64,000 bases of DNA, taken from Carnobacterium gallinarum DSM 4847. Lineage in GTDB: Bacteria; Bacillota; Bacilli; Lactobacillales; Carnobacteriaceae. Under the pieces are notes generated by a model that worked only from the letters and a program-made list of their open reading frames with translations, was not told the DNA's origin and ran no database searches. Each line of letters starts with the position of its first letter. Positions within the stretch are counted from its first letter, which is position 1. A program made the translations under genes and the position numbers. This document shows positions 43,714-54,257 of this stretch, in pieces. The DNA lies in contig NZ_JQLU01000004.1 in NCBI RefSeq assembly GCF_000744375.1, forward strand, positions 62,001 to 126,000, given 5' to 3'.

Positions 43714-43742
43714 ATTATACGAACAAACGTTCAGTTTTGCAA
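43714..43742 (-). promoter_or_regulatory. Promoter of the YolD-like gene
   Basis: On the minus strand TTGCAA (43742-43737), exactly 17 bp, TATAAT (43719-43714). LexA box 1 occupies the spacer. Confidence 0.85.
43720..43733 (-). promoter_or_regulatory. LexA (SOS) box 1
   Basis: CGAACAAACGTTCA matches the consensus in 13 of 14 positions and fills the space between -35 and -10, where a bound repressor would block RNA polymerase. Confidence 0.88.
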
Positions 43743-43835
43743 GCTTTTTTATTTATTTTTTAAGAACAGTGTATTTTAAAGGGAAAACATGCAATAATAA
43801 GTAAGAGAATAAGAAGGTTATAAGGAGTTGTTAGA

Positions 43836-44705
43836 ATGAGTTATCAAATTTTTACCGATTCATGCTCGGATTTACCCTTAGATTTCGTTGAGCAGCAGAA
43901 AATTGCTATTATAAGTATGATTATTACCATCGACGGAAAAGAATATATTGACGATTTAGGAAAAACATTTGACAGAGCTAATTTTTTTGAGCAATTAAAA
44001 GAAGGCAAACAAGCAGCTACTTCCCAAATAAATATTGGTACTTATTATGAAGCGTTTAAACCGTATGTTGAAAAAGGTGAGCCAATTTTATATTTAGCTT
44101 TTTCTTCTAGCTTAAGTGGTTCATATAACAATGCTCTTTCAGCTGTCCAAATGTTAAAAGACGCTTATGAAACGGTAGATATTACAGTTATTGATACAAA
44201 AGCAGCTTGTTTAGGAGAAGGCTTGTTAGTGTATCAAGCAGCTTTGTTAAAAGAACAAGGAAAGAGCTTGACAGAAGTAGCAGAATGGGTTGAAAGTCAT
44301 AAGATGAAACTTCATTCTTGGGTGACGGTAGATGATTTGAAACATCTAGAGCGTGGTGGACGTATTTCATCTGTAGCAGCAACTATGGGATCCTTACTTA
44401 ATGTAAAACCAATCATTATTGTGAATCGTGAAGGTAGTCTTGAGCCGATTGCTAAGGTACGTGGACGGAAAAAATCTTTACATTATTTAGTGAATAAAAC
44501 GGTTGAAGGTCTACGAAACGACGCTGAACAAACGATTATTATCGGACATGTAGGCGTACCAGATGAGGCTGAAGCTATAAAAAAAGCATTATTAGAACAA
44601 GTTCAGGTGAAAGAAATTCTGATTTATTCATATGGTCCAACCATTGCGACGCATACTGGTTTTGGATCAGTAGCAGTTTTTTCATTTGGAGAAGAACGAA
44701 TTTAA
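43836..44705 (+). CDS. DegV family fatty-acid-binding protein
   Basis: A 289-residue DegV protein. IFTDSCSDLPLDFVEQQ at the N-terminus, ATSQINIGTYYEAF, LYLAFSSSLSGSYNNA and HLERGGRISSVAA are family hallmarks. These proteins (FakB-like) carry fatty acids to the FakA kinase, which feeds exogenous acyl chains into phospholipid. Which chain it prefers is not readable. AAGGAG precedes ATG. Single gene with a terminator. Confidence 0.93.
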   Translation: MSYQIFTDSCSDLPLDFVEQQKIAIISMIITIDGKEYIDDLGKTFDRANFFEQLKEGKQAATSQINIGTYYEAFKPYVEKGEPILYLAFSSSLSGSYNNALSAVQMLKDAYETVDITVIDTKAACLGEGLLVYQAALLKEQGKSLTEVAEWVESHKMKLHSWVTVDDLKHLERGGRISSVAATMGSLLNVKPIIIVNREGSLEPIAKVRGRKKSLHYLVNKTVEGLRNDAEQTIIIGHVGVPDEAEAIKKALLEQVQVKEILIYSYGPTIATHTGFGSVAVFSFGEERI

Positions 44706-44712
44706 TCTCTAT

Positions 44713-44764
44713 AAAATCTAGTGAACTCCATTTTTTAAATGTTGATTTTACTAGATTTTTAATT
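44713..44764 (+). terminator. degV terminator
   Basis: AAAATCTAGT (44713-44722) with ACTAGATTTT (44750-44759), followed by a T-rich tail. The loop CCATTTTTTAAATGTTGATT is nearly the same as in the pnp terminator. Confidence 0.75.
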
Positions 44765-45074
44765 TTTAAAGTCGATTGCAGAAACATTTTCTATACTATG
44801 TGTAAAATAGAAAAAAATTTTATTAAATTAGCAATCTTTTATAAAAAAATAACTTGAATTGGAAAATCTTGGAATGAGTGTGTACACTAGCAGATAGTTC
44901 ATTGGATGTTGAATAGTATTTTGAAGCGATATCTTTGTTTTTTATAAATTACAAGACTACAGCTTAATGTGTATATAAATAGAGTCTGCTGTTAGAGTTT
45001 TTTTGTGATAGACTATTTATATGTTATTTAACTAGTTGTGTTAATTTTTAAGGATTAGACTTGTAGCATAATAG
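44765..45074. other. Gene-free AT-rich region
   Basis: No reading frame or known RNA. It must hold the promoter of the aldo-keto reductase gene. Confidence 0.5.
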
Positions 45075-45088
45075 TGAAAGCGCTATAC
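45075..45088 (+). promoter_or_regulatory. cre-like site (possible CcpA binding)
   Basis: TGAAAGCGCTATAC matches TGWAARCGYTWNCW at 12 of 14 positions, about 37 bp before the aldo-keto reductase start. Catabolite control is plausible but not secure. Confidence 0.45.
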
Positions 45089-45124
45089 TTAAGAAGCACA
45101 AAATTAGTGATAGGAGGATTAGGG

Positions 45125-46117
45125 ATGTATCAAGCAGATCAGAATCGATATCAGGACATGATCTACAATCGAGTAGGAACGAGTGGGTTAAAATTACCTG
45201 CTATTTCATTAGGTATGTGGCACAATTTCGGTGATGTTGATTTATTTGAAAATAGTCGAGAGATGGTCCGCAGTTCATTTGATTTAGGCATTACGCATTT
45301 TGACTTAGCCAATAATTATGGACCACCAGCAGGTAGTGCAGAAGAAAATTTTGGTCGGATTTTAGCTAAAGATTTCAAACCATATCGTGACGAACTAGTT
45401 ATTTCCAGTAAGGCTGGTTATCATATGTGGGAGGGACCTTATGGTGAATGGGGATCTAAAAAGAGTTTAACTGCAAGTATCGATCAGAGTTTAAAACGAC
45501 TTGGTTTAGATTATGTCGATATTTTTTATTCTCATCGTCCAGATCCAGATACGCCTTTTGAAGAAACGGCACAAGCTTTAGATTTAATGGTTCGTCAAGG
45601 GAAAGCACTTTATATTGGCGTGTCTAATTACACTGCTCAGCAAACTATAGAGATTAGTCAGATTTTTAGAGAGCTAAAGACGCCTTTTATTATTCATCAA
45701 CCTACGTATAATATGTACAATCGTTGGATTGAGGATGAATTGCAGGATATCTTGATCACAGAAGGGTTGGGTTCTATTGTGTTTAGTCCTTTAGCACAAG
45801 GACAGTTAACAAATCGTTATCTAGAAGGAATACCTAAAGATTCCCGGGCCGGCCGTTCCTCAAGCCCCTTTTTGGATGAAATATCGGTTCAAGCCAATTT
45901 GGAAAAATCTCGTGCTTTAAATGAGCTTGCGTTGAATCGTGGTCAGACGTTAGCTGAAATGGCTGTTGCTTGGCTTTTAAGAGATGGGAAAGTGACTAGT
46001 GTTTTAATTGGTGCTAGTCGTGTAAGTCAGATTGAAGATAATGTGAAAGCATTGAAGAATCTAAGTTTTTCTTTAAATGAACTAGCTGAAATCGAAGCAA
46101 TCCTTGCCAGAAGATAA
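45125..46117 (+). CDS. Aldo-keto reductase (YghZ / Kv-beta-like)
   Basis: A 330-residue AKR of the YghZ group, known for reducing L-glyceraldehyde-3-phosphate and methylglyoxal. Catalytic residues are visible: Asp and Tyr in HFDLANNYGPPAGSAEENFG, Lys in VISSKAGYHMW, His in IFYSHRPDPDTP. The C-terminus has VLIGASRVSQIEDNV for NADP binding. ATG 45125 has TAGGAGGATT just upstream; an in-frame GTG at 45074 lies inside the cre-like site. Confidence 0.9.
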   Translation: MYQADQNRYQDMIYNRVGTSGLKLPAISLGMWHNFGDVDLFENSREMVRSSFDLGITHFDLANNYGPPAGSAEENFGRILAKDFKPYRDELVISSKAGYHMWEGPYGEWGSKKSLTASIDQSLKRLGLDYVDIFYSHRPDPDTPFEETAQALDLMVRQGKALYIGVSNYTAQQTIEISQIFRELKTPFIIHQPTYNMYNRWIEDELQDILITEGLGSIVFSPLAQGQLTNRYLEGIPKDSRAGRSSSPFLDEISVQANLEKSRALNELALNRGQTLAEMAVAWLLRDGKVTSVLIGASRVSQIEDNVKALKNLSFSLNELAEIEAILARR

Positions 46118-46208
46118 TCGTCAATTCTAGTGTTTTTAATAATTGTTACCCCTATAATGAAGAAAACTAATCTGAATTTTTTACTAGGACAACTTAAATG
46201 AAGAGGAA

Positions 46209-46237
46209 TTGACAAGGGATTTTAAGTATGGTAAATT
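46209..46237 (+). promoter_or_regulatory. ntp operon promoter
   Basis: TTGACA (46209-46214), exactly 17 bp, TAAATT (46232-46237). Start expected near 46244, so the operon has its own promoter and a leader of about 118 nt. Confidence 0.75.
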
Positions 46238-46260
46238 TAGATTAACTTAATGTAAAAAAC

Positions 46261-46333
46261 GGTTGGGCGCAGGCTTTCAAGGTATATTCTTCAGGGGTGA
46301 GGAGAATACATTGGTAGTCTGCGCTCTTTTTTT
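46261..46333 (+). promoter_or_regulatory. Structured leader of the ntp (V-ATPase) operon, candidate riboswitch
   Basis: An 11-bp outer stem, 46265-46275 with 46316-46326 (two G-U pairs), encloses a second stem (46282-46292 with 46301-46309) capped by AGGGGTGA and flanked by unpaired GCTTTCAAG and TTGGT. The outer stem is followed by TTTTTTT, so it doubles as an intrinsic terminator. Conserved-looking G-rich loop sequence and the two-stem layout are more than a simple terminator needs. A cation sensor is an attractive idea because the operon encodes a sodium pump; the Na+-I riboswitch (DUF1646 motif) is the first class to compare. I could not check its consensus. Confidence 0.6.
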
Positions 46334-46361
46334 GCATTTTTATAACGGTGGAGGTGAGTTT

Positions 46362-46688
46362 ATGACAGGCGAAACAATTCAGTTTGTAAAAGAAGCCGAA
46401 GAACAAGGCAGTAAAATCGAAGAACTTGGTCAAATTAAAAAACAACAAATTTTGGATGAAGCCCAAGAAGAGTTGCGTCTCAAAGAAGTGGCAGTACAAG
46501 ATTCTTTGGAGAACTACAAAAACCAGCAACAATTAGCTTATCAAAAAAAATTAATAGAAGATCAGGCTCAATTAACAGCAGAATTAAATCAAACCTTAGA
46601 AGAAATTACCCAACAAGTAACAACAAGAAAAACTGAGGTGGTTGAAGATATTGTAAGGGAGGTTATCCGTCAGTATGGCCATCGCTAA
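46362..46688 (+). CDS. ntpF: V-type sodium ATPase subunit G (NtpF)
   Basis: A 108-residue, almost wholly helical protein (coiled coil about 5-80), the peripheral-stalk partner of NtpE. I start at ATG 46362 (MTGETIQFV) after GGTGGAGGTG; an in-frame ATG further up at 46263 lies inside the structured leader and is rejected. First gene of ntpFIKECGABD, the same order as in Enterococcus hirae. It overlaps ntpI by 14 bp. Confidence 0.9.
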   Translation: MTGETIQFVKEAEEQGSKIEELGQIKKQQILDEAQEELRLKEVAVQDSLENYKNQQQLAYQKKLIEDQAQLTAELNQTLEEITQQVTTRKTEVVEDIVREVIRQYGHR

Positions 46689-48657
46689 GATGAAAAAAAT
46701 AACAATTATTGCCAAGCATTCTGAGAAAGAAACAGTATTAAAAACTGTACAAGAATTACAAAAGATGGAACTAGTTGATTTAGAAACTCTAGAAGAAAAA
46801 TCCGAGCTTCTTACTTATTATCAAAGAGATGATCGAAGAGTTAACCGTAAAGAATTGGAAGAAAAATTACGACTAATTCAAGAAACACAAGCATATTTAC
46901 AAGCTTTTCTACCAATAAAAGGTGGTATGAAAAAGTTAAAAGAAGGTCGTAAAAGTTATACGTTAGTTGAACTGGAACAACGAATCGAAAAGAGTTCCAT
47001 TCTAACTGTCTGTGAAGAAATTAAAACAATTGAAATTGAATTGCGAGAATTGGATCAGTTACGTAAACGACAAAATGAAGCAGAAAGCTTTTTAAAAAAA
47101 TGGCAGAAGTTAGGTTTTTCACCTAAAAATGTAGACGATTTTCGCTATTTTGTCATTAAGGTAGGAACGGTTTCAATTGATAGTGGACTGAGTTTAAAAT
47201 TAGCTATTGCGCAACAAAAAAATAGTTATTTTGAAGAAGTTTATCAAACACGAGATGAACTAGGTTGCATGATTGTTGTAGATGAAAAAGATCTTGAAGC
47301 AATCGAAAAAATTCTTCACCATCATCATTTCATGTCATTAAAGTATGGTTATAAGTTGGCACCAAAGGAAGAATTAGTAAAACTTCAAACCGAAAGTGCC
47401 GAACTGATTCAGCGACAAAATGAATTGAAAAAGCAAATTGAAGGCTACCAAGATCAAGTTGATTTATTGCAGCTTGGCGAAGAATATTATGGGAATTTAG
47501 TGCAACGAGAAATTGCCCAATCTTTATTAATGAACGGAACTCGGTTATTTATTCTAAACGGTTGGCTTGAAGAGGCTGAAATATCTGAATTAATTGAGTA
47601 TCTAAAACAAGATGTACCAGAAGATAGTTTTGTAATCATGGATGATGAAATTCAAGAAACTGAAGTTCCCCATGTTCCAACAGTTTTGAAAAATAATCCA
47701 GTAGTGGCACCGTTTGAAACGTTAACGGAAATGTACAGTATGCCTAAATACGATGATGTTGATCCGACACCACTATTAATGCCGTTTTATATGGTATTCT
47801 TTGGAATGATGGTTGCAGATGTTGGGTATGGTTTGATTTTGTTACTTGCAACGTTAGCTGCCCAAAAACTATTTAACTTAGATAAGGGCCTACGAAAAAA
47901 TATGCGCTTCTTCTATTTACTATCTTATCCAACTATTATTTGGGGCTTAATCTATGGTTCATTCTTTGGGTATGCCTTACCATTCAATGTATTGAATCCG
48001 CAAAAAGATGTAAATGCTATTCTAATTACATCGGTAGTTTTTGGATTTATTCAATTACTCTTTGGTTTATGTATCAATGGAACGATACTCATACGCAAGA
48101 AAAAACCAATTGAAGGGTATGTCGAATCATTTTCTTGGGTTGGAATTCTTGGGGGGATTGGTTTAATTGTACTAGGCATGTTAGTCTTTAACCAATCTAT
48201 CATTACCTTAGCTGGAAGTGTGCTAGTGGGGATTAATGTAGTAGGACTGTTAGTTTTTTCTGCGGTTCAGTCTGAGAATAAGCTTTTAGGTTTTGGTGGT
48301 GGACTTTATGCACTTTATGGCATCACTGGTTATGTGGGAGATTTAGTTAGTTACACGCGTTTAATGGCGTTAGGTATTGCTGGGGGAAGTATCGCCCAAG
48401 CTTTTAATTTAATTATTGATTTGTTTCCACCAGTGGGTAAGTTTACGATTGGACTTGTACTGTTTGCTTTATTGCATGCCATTAATATTTTCTTGAGTTT
48501 TTTAAGTGCTTATGTTCATGGCGCACGTTTACAGTATGTAGAATTTTTCGGTAAGTTTTATCAAGGTGGCGGTAGAGGGCTTAAACCGTTTAAAACATTT
48601 GAAAAACATATTTATTTAAAGAAACGCAACAGTGTGAAAACAGAAGTAAAAAAATAA
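46675..48657 (+). CDS. ntpI: V-type sodium ATPase subunit I (a-subunit, NtpI)
   Basis: A 660-residue membrane stator subunit. The N-terminal half is cytoplasmic and coiled-coil-rich (about 1-345). The C-terminal half has seven to eight helices, including FYMVFFGMMVADVGYG, the LGFGGGLYALYGITGYVGDL segment and SYTRLMALGIAGGSIAQAFN with the essential Arg in YTRLMAL. It holds the half channels beside the K ring. Length matches E. hirae NtpI (about 664). Confidence 0.96.
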   Translation: MAIAKMKKITIIAKHSEKETVLKTVQELQKMELVDLETLEEKSELLTYYQRDDRRVNRKELEEKLRLIQETQAYLQAFLPIKGGMKKLKEGRKSYTLVELEQRIEKSSILTVCEEIKTIEIELRELDQLRKRQNEAESFLKKWQKLGFSPKNVDDFRYFVIKVGTVSIDSGLSLKLAIAQQKNSYFEEVYQTRDELGCMIVVDEKDLEAIEKILHHHHFMSLKYGYKLAPKEELVKLQTESAELIQRQNELKKQIEGYQDQVDLLQLGEEYYGNLVQREIAQSLLMNGTRLFILNGWLEEAEISELIEYLKQDVPEDSFVIMDDEIQETEVPHVPTVLKNNPVVAPFETLTEMYSMPKYDDVDPTPLLMPFYMVFFGMMVADVGYGLILLLATLAAQKLFNLDKGLRKNMRFFYLLSYPTIIWGLIYGSFFGYALPFNVLNPQKDVNAILITSVVFGFIQLLFGLCINGTILIRKKKPIEGYVESFSWVGILGGIGLIVLGMLVFNQSIITLAGSVLVGINVVGLLVFSAVQSENKLLGFGGGLYALYGITGYVGDLVSYTRLMALGIAGGSIAQAFNLIIDLFPPVGKFTIGLVLFALLHAINIFLSFLSAYVHGARLQYVEFFGKFYQGGGRGLKPFKTFEKHIYLKKRNSVKTEVKK

Positions 48658-49161
<504 letters not shown>

Positions 49162-49181
49162 GAAAGTAGGAGGGTAAATCG

Positions 49182-49766
49182 ATGTCAGATTTGAAAAAAT
49201 TAACAAGCCAAATGATAGAACGAGTTGAGGCTGAGGTGGCAAAAGAGCTAGTGGAAACACGTTCGCAAGCAGAGATTATTGTCTTAAATGGCGAACATCA
49301 GATAGAGGAAATGCAAAAAGTACAACAGCAAAAAATTGCTGAAGAGCAGTTGCAAGACTATCAATTGCAATTAAATGCTTATAAAGTGAAATTACGCAAT
49401 CAATTGCTGGCGGAAAAACAACAAATTTTAAGTGACTGTTTTAAGGCGGCTTTAGCTGAAATGAGTCACTGGAATACAGCTGATTTTCAACAGTTTGTGG
49501 AAGGTGTCTTGCTGAATTTACAGCCTGAAGAATCTATTGAATTAGTTCTAGGTGAACAGTCTAAAGATGTGCTTTCAAAGGAATGGCTAGCAAATATAGC
49601 AGAAACGAATCACTGGAAAATCGTTTTAAGTCCAGAATATGTTGCCAATGAAGCTGGTTTTGTTTTAAGAATTGCAGGAATTGACTATAATTTTTGCTTT
49701 GCCTCATTAATTGCAGAGCAAAGAGAAAATTTGATTCCATTATTGGCAGGGAAGTTATTTCCTTAG
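49182..49766 (+). CDS. ntpE: V-type sodium ATPase subunit E (NtpE)
   Basis: A 194-residue peripheral-stalk subunit. The N-terminal two fifths is a long helix that pairs with NtpF; the C-terminal part is a mixed fold (SPEYVANEAGFVLRIAGIDY) that contacts the catalytic head. AGGAGGG precedes ATG. It lies 20 bp after ntpK. Confidence 0.92.
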   Translation: MSDLKKLTSQMIERVEAEVAKELVETRSQAEIIVLNGEHQIEEMQKVQQQKIAEEQLQDYQLQLNAYKVKLRNQLLAEKQQILSDCFKAALAEMSHWNTADFQQFVEGVLLNLQPEESIELVLGEQSKDVLSKEWLANIAETNHWKIVLSPEYVANEAGFVLRIAGIDYNFCFASLIAEQRENLIPLLAGKLFP

Positions 49767-49775
49767 GAGGGTGTT

Positions 49776-50780
49776 ATGAAAGATACAGATTATGCAGGAA
49801 CAAATGCACGTATTCGAGTGTTTGAAACACGCCTATTAAAGAAAGAACAATTTGACACTATGCTACAGGCGAAGGATTTTGACGAAGCGGTAAATGTTTT
49901 AAAAGATAGTCCGTATCGACAAGATGTTGAGAGAATGAAAGAAACGAAAGAATACGATGTATTATTAGATAATGAAATGCAACGAACGTTTCAAGAACTA
50001 TTTGATTTAACGCCAGAGCCACGCTTAATTGAATTATTTTCATTACGTTACACGTATCATAACTTAAAAGTTCTTTTGAAAGCTAAATTAGTCGGAGAGA
50101 ATTTTGATTTTTTGCTAATTGATATTGGGCGTGAGCCACTTTCGGCATTACGAAATGCTGTTGAAACGGGGAAGTCTGAGTTGCTGGATCCGATGATTTT
50201 AGCAGCAATTGCTGATACGAAAGCGTACTATGAAGAATATCAAGCGATTCAAGCAGTGGATATCTTGTTAGATCGAGCTTATTTTCATCATTTAAAAGCG
50301 ATTGCTGTAGCCTTAAAGGTGCCTAGAATTATTGAGTGTATCGAATTATTTATTGATTTAAGTAATTTATCGACTTTATCGCGAGCAGTGAATCAAAAAC
50401 AAACCCAGAACTTTCTTAGAACGATTTTATCAAGTGCTGGGAAGATTCCAAAAGAACAGCTACTGGCTTTAATTACGGAAGATTTAACGAGTTTGCCAAA
50501 AAAATTAAGCAGTTTCCCATATGAATCTATTATCGAAACGGCAACAAATCCTGAAACAGGGCGTTTGTCACCAGTTGCTTTGGATTTAGCAACAGATAAT
50601 GCATTAATGGCATTTTTCCAAGAAGCTAAGTTTGATATTTTTGGACCGATGCCAATGTTAGCCTATTTATATGCAAAAGAAACAGAAATTAAAAATTTAC
50701 GTTTATTATTAGTAGGTAAAAATAATCAACTTTCTCAAACAGCTTTAGAAGAAAGGATGCGAATCAACTATGGCTCATAA
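49776..50780 (+). CDS. ntpC: V-type sodium ATPase subunit C (NtpC)
   Basis: A 334-residue mostly helical protein of the V-ATPase d/AC39 family that joins the central stalk to the K ring. [18 protein letters not shown] at the start and [19 protein letters not shown] near the end are family signatures. It overlaps ntpG by 11 bp. Confidence 0.94.
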   Translation: MKDTDYAGTNARIRVFETRLLKKEQFDTMLQAKDFDEAVNVLKDSPYRQDVERMKETKEYDVLLDNEMQRTFQELFDLTPEPRLIELFSLRYTYHNLKVLLKAKLVGENFDFLLIDIGREPLSALRNAVETGKSELLDPMILAAIADTKAYYEEYQAIQAVDILLDRAYFHHLKAIAVALKVPRIIECIELFIDLSNLSTLSRAVNQKQTQNFLRTILSSAGKIPKEQLLALITEDLTSLPKKLSSFPYESIIETATNPETGRLSPVALDLATDNALMAFFQEAKFDIFGPMPMLAYLYAKETEIKNLRLLLVGKNNQLSQTALEERMRINYGS

Positions 50781-51081
50781 AATTGGTGTAGTAGGAGATA
50801 AAGATTCGGTTTTGCCTTTTAAAATTTTAGGTTTTGATGTTTTTCATGCTGCTGAGGCTGAGATAGGCAGACGGATTATTGATGATTTAGCTGGGAAGAA
50901 TTATGGCATTATCTATGTAACAGAACAGCTAGGTGCTGAGATTCCAGAAACAATTAATCGTTATGACGATCAAATTACGCCAGCAATTATTTTAATTCCG
51001 AATCATTTAGGCACATTAAATATCGGAAAAAGTCGCATTCAGGAAAATGTTGAGAAAGCTGTTGGTCAAAATATTTTATAG
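50770..51081 (+). CDS. ntpG: V-type sodium ATPase subunit F (NtpG)
   Basis: A 103-residue Rossmann-like central-stalk subunit. [20 protein letters not shown] and [20 protein letters not shown] are the family hallmarks, and [20 protein letters not shown] is the C-terminal segment that engages the head. Its start lies within the end of ntpC. E. hirae NtpG is also 103 residues. Confidence 0.95.
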   Translation: MAHKIGVVGDKDSVLPFKILGFDVFHAAEAEIGRRIIDDLAGKNYGIIYVTEQLGAEIPETINRYDDQITPAIILIPNHLGTLNIGKSRIQENVEKAVGQNIL

Positions 51082-51096
51082 CAGGAGGCTATTTAC

Positions 51097-52881
51097 TTGA
51101 AAAAAGGAAAAATTATTAAAGTTTCTGGTCCTTTAGTTATGGCTGAAGGAATGGAAGAAGCAAATATTCAAGATATCTGTCAAGTAGGTGAAATTGGCTT
51201 AATTGGTGAAATTATTGAAATGCGAGGAGATGTGGCCTCGATTCAAGTTTATGAAGAAACTTCTGGTGTTGGACCAGGTGAGCCAGTTGTCACAACAGGT
51301 GAAGCATTATCGGTTGAATTAGGACCAGGGTTGATTGCCCAGATGTTTGATGGAATTCAACGTCCTCTAGCTGAATTTATGGATGTGACTAAAAGTGATT
51401 TCTTAGTCCGTGGTGTATCTGTTGAAGCCTTAGATCGAACTAAAAAATGGCATTTTGAACCATCAGTAGCTATTGGTGATGAGGTCATTAGTGGTGATAT
51501 TGTAGGAACTGTTCAGGAAACAAAAGTCATTACACATAAAATTATGGTCCCCAACGGAGTCAAAGGAAAAGTGTTAGATATTAAAGCGGGTGCATTTGAT
51601 TTAAATGAAGTGGTGTATACGTTAGAAACAGAAAACGGTTCTAAAGAATTAACGATGATGCAAAAATGGCCTGTTCGTCGTGGGCGTCCAATTGCGAAAA
51701 AATTAAATCCAGGTGAACCGATGACAACGGGACAACGTGTTATTGATACCTTTTTCCCAGTAGTTAAAGGTGGAGCAGCAGCTGTTCCGGGTCCGTTTGG
51801 GGCAGGGAAAACGGTTGTGCAACATCAAATTGCTAAATGGAGTGATGTTGAGATTGTTGTCTACGTTGGTTGTGGGGAACGAGGAAATGAAATGACCGAT
51901 GTAATTAATGAGTTTCCTGAATTAATTGATCCTAACACAGGTGAATCTATTATGGAACGAACTATCTTAATTGCAAATACCTCTAATATGCCAGTAGCGG
52001 CTCGTGAAGCTTCAATTTACACAGGAATCACGATTGCGGAATACTTCCGTGATATGGGGTATAGTGTGGCAATTATGGCTGATTCAACTTCTCGTTGGGC
52101 AGAAGCTTTACGTGAAATGTCTGGACGTTTAGAAGAAATGCCTGGGGATGAAGGTTATCCAGCTTATTTAGGCAGTCGAATTGCGGAGTACTATGAACGT
52201 GCCGGTTTAGCTATTGCTTTAGGTAGTGAAGGTCGTCAAGGAAGTATTACTGCGATTGGAGCGGTATCACCACCTGGTGGGGATATTTCTGAGCCAGTTA
52301 CTCAAAATACACTACGAATTGTTAAAGTTTTCTGGGGATTAGATTCCATTTTGGCGCAAAAACGTCATTTTCCATCAATTAACTGGTTAAGTTCGTATTC
52401 ATTGTATTTAACGGAAGTTGGCAAATACAATGATGAGATTTTAAAAACCAATTGGAGTGCTATGGTAACGAAAGCGATGAGTATCTTACAGGAAGAGTCA
52501 CAACTAGAAGAAATTGTTCGTTTGGTTGGTGTTGATTCATTGTCAGAAAAAGATCGTTTAACGTTAGAAGTAGCCAAGTCAATTCGTGAAGATTATTTGC
52601 AACAAAATGCTTTTGATGATGTTGATACGTATACATCCAGACAAAAACAATATGAAATGTTACATTTAATTTTAACTTTTGGCGATGAGGCTCAAAAAGC
52701 ATTAGAAATGGGTTCTTATTTGACTGAAATTATGGATGGAACAAGCAAGTTACGTGATCGGATTGCTCGAAGTAAATACATTCCGGAAACAGAACTTGAA
52801 AAATTCCAGCAAATTAAAACAGATATCGAATTAAACGTGAAAGAAATTATTGCAAATGGAGGGATGACAAATCATGCTTAA
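51097..52881 (+). CDS. ntpA: V-type sodium ATPase catalytic subunit A (NtpA)
   Basis: A 594-residue catalytic ATPase subunit. Walker A is GPFGAGKT (232-239), the catalytic Glu follows in [14 protein letters not shown], and Walker B is in [17 protein letters not shown]. The non-homologous insert typical of A subunits (about 110-190) is present. TTG start with GCAGGAGG upstream. The end overlaps ntpB by 8 bp, so A and B are coupled for 1:1 synthesis. Confidence 0.98.
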   Translation: MKKGKIIKVSGPLVMAEGMEEANIQDICQVGEIGLIGEIIEMRGDVASIQVYEETSGVGPGEPVVTTGEALSVELGPGLIAQMFDGIQRPLAEFMDVTKSDFLVRGVSVEALDRTKKWHFEPSVAIGDEVISGDIVGTVQETKVITHKIMVPNGVKGKVLDIKAGAFDLNEVVYTLETENGSKELTMMQKWPVRRGRPIAKKLNPGEPMTTGQRVIDTFFPVVKGGAAAVPGPFGAGKTVVQHQIAKWSDVEIVVYVGCGERGNEMTDVINEFPELIDPNTGESIMERTILIANTSNMPVAAREASIYTGITIAEYFRDMGYSVAIMADSTSRWAEALREMSGRLEEMPGDEGYPAYLGSRIAEYYERAGLAIALGSEGRQGSITAIGAVSPPGGDISEPVTQNTLRIVKVFWGLDSILAQKRHFPSINWLSSYSLYLTEVGKYNDEILKTNWSAMVTKAMSILQEESQLEEIVRLVGVDSLSEKDRLTLEVAKSIREDYLQQNAFDDVDTYTSRQKQYEMLHLILTFGDEAQKALEMGSYLTEIMDGTSKLRDRIARSKYIPETELEKFQQIKTDIELNVKEIIANGGMTNHA

Positions 52882-54250
52882 AGAGTATCGTACGATTAGT
52901 GAGGTTGTTGGTCCCTTAATGGCAGTTGAGCAAGTTTCTGGTGTGAAATACGATGAGCTTGTTGAAATTCAAATGCAAAATGGTGAAACCCGTCATGGTC
53001 AAGTTTTAGAAGTTGATGGGGATAAGGCGATGGTTCAGATTTTTGAAGGTTCTGATGGAATTAATTTAAAAGATTCTAAAGTTCGTTTCCTTGGTCGCCC
53101 GCTTTCATTAGGTGTTTCAGAAGATATGGTTGGTCGTGTCTTTGATGGTATGGGGCGCGTAAAAGATGGTGGTCCTGAATTATTAGCTGAAAAACGCTTA
53201 GATGTAAATGGAGAAGCTATTAACCCGATGGCCCGAGATTATCCAAATGAATTTATTCAAACGGGAATTTCAGCAATTGATCATTTGAATACGTTAGTTC
53301 GTGGTCAAAAGCTACCTGTTTTTTCAGGGTCAGGTTTGCCACATAAAGAATTAGCGGCACAGATTGCTCGTCAAGCAACGGTTTTAAATAGTGAAGATTC
53401 CTTTGCGGTTGTTTTTGCAGCTATCGGAATTACCTTTGAAGAAGCTGAATTTTTCATGGAAGATTTTCGGAAAACAGGAGCGATTGATCGTTCGGTTATG
53501 TTTGTGAATCTAGCTAATGATCCAGCGATTGAACGAATTGCGACCCCTAAAATGGCTTTAACAGCTGCGGAATATTTGGCTTATGAAAAAGGCATGCAAG
53601 TCTTAGTGATTATGACGGATATGACTAATTACTGTGAAGCGTTGCGTGAAATTTCAGCAGCTCGTCGTGAAGTTCCAGGTCGTCGTGGCTATCCAGGATA
53701 TTTATATACAAATCTAGCGACTCTATATGAGCGCGCTGGACGCTTAAAAGGGAAGAAAGGTTCTGTTACACAAATTCCTATTTTAACGATGCCAGAGGAC
53801 GATAAAACACACCCAATTCCTGATTTAACTGGATATATTACGGAAGGTCAGATTATTCTGTCTCGTGATTTGTATAAGAGTGGTATTCAGCCACCGATAG
53901 ATGTATTGCCGTCACTTTCCCGTCTAAAAGACAAAGGAACGGGTGAAGGGAAAACACGTTACGATCATGCCGCAACAATGAATCAGCTTTTTGCTGCATA
54001 TGCCGAGGGGAAACAAGCCAAGGAATTAGCCGTTGTATTAGGAGAATCTGCCCTTTCTAAAGTAGATAAACTCTATGCAATCTTTGCAGACCGGTTTGAA
54101 AAAGAGTACATTAACCAAGGTTTTACTACCAATCGGACAATTGAAGAAACGCTAGATTTAGGTTGGGAGCTGTTAAGCATCCTGCCAAGGACCGAATTAA
54201 AACGAATTAAAGACGATCTTTTGGATACATTTTTGCCAGAGGGAGAGTGA
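52874..54250 (+). CDS. ntpB: V-type sodium ATPase subunit B (NtpB)
   Basis: A 458-residue non-catalytic partner of NtpA. As expected the P-loop is lost ([18 protein letters not shown]), while the arginine that reaches into the neighbouring A site is in [10 protein letters not shown]. Length equals that of E. hirae NtpB (458). GGAGGGATG precedes the start within ntpA. Confidence 0.98.
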   Translation: MLKEYRTISEVVGPLMAVEQVSGVKYDELVEIQMQNGETRHGQVLEVDGDKAMVQIFEGSDGINLKDSKVRFLGRPLSLGVSEDMVGRVFDGMGRVKDGGPELLAEKRLDVNGEAINPMARDYPNEFIQTGISAIDHLNTLVRGQKLPVFSGSGLPHKELAAQIARQATVLNSEDSFAVVFAAIGITFEEAEFFMEDFRKTGAIDRSVMFVNLANDPAIERIATPKMALTAAEYLAYEKGMQVLVIMTDMTNYCEALREISAARREVPGRRGYPGYLYTNLATLYERAGRLKGKKGSVTQIPILTMPEDDKTHPIPDLTGYITEGQIILSRDLYKSGIQPPIDVLPSLSRLKDKGTGEGKTRYDHAATMNQLFAAYAEGKQAKELAVVLGESALSKVDKLYAIFADRFEKEYINQGFTTNRTIEETLDLGWELLSILPRTELKRIKDDLLDTFLPEGE

Positions 54251-54257
54251 GTCATAA

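Noticed and set aside
46118-46333. Hairpin as the simple terminator of the aldo-keto reductase gene
   Set aside because: A consensus promoter lies between that gene and the hairpin, and the inner stem and loops exceed what a terminator needs. Partial dual use cannot be excluded.
46263-46361. N-terminal extension of NtpF
   Set aside because: The extension covers the structured leader. The SD GGAGGTG just before ATG 46362 and the normal NtpF length support the shorter protein.
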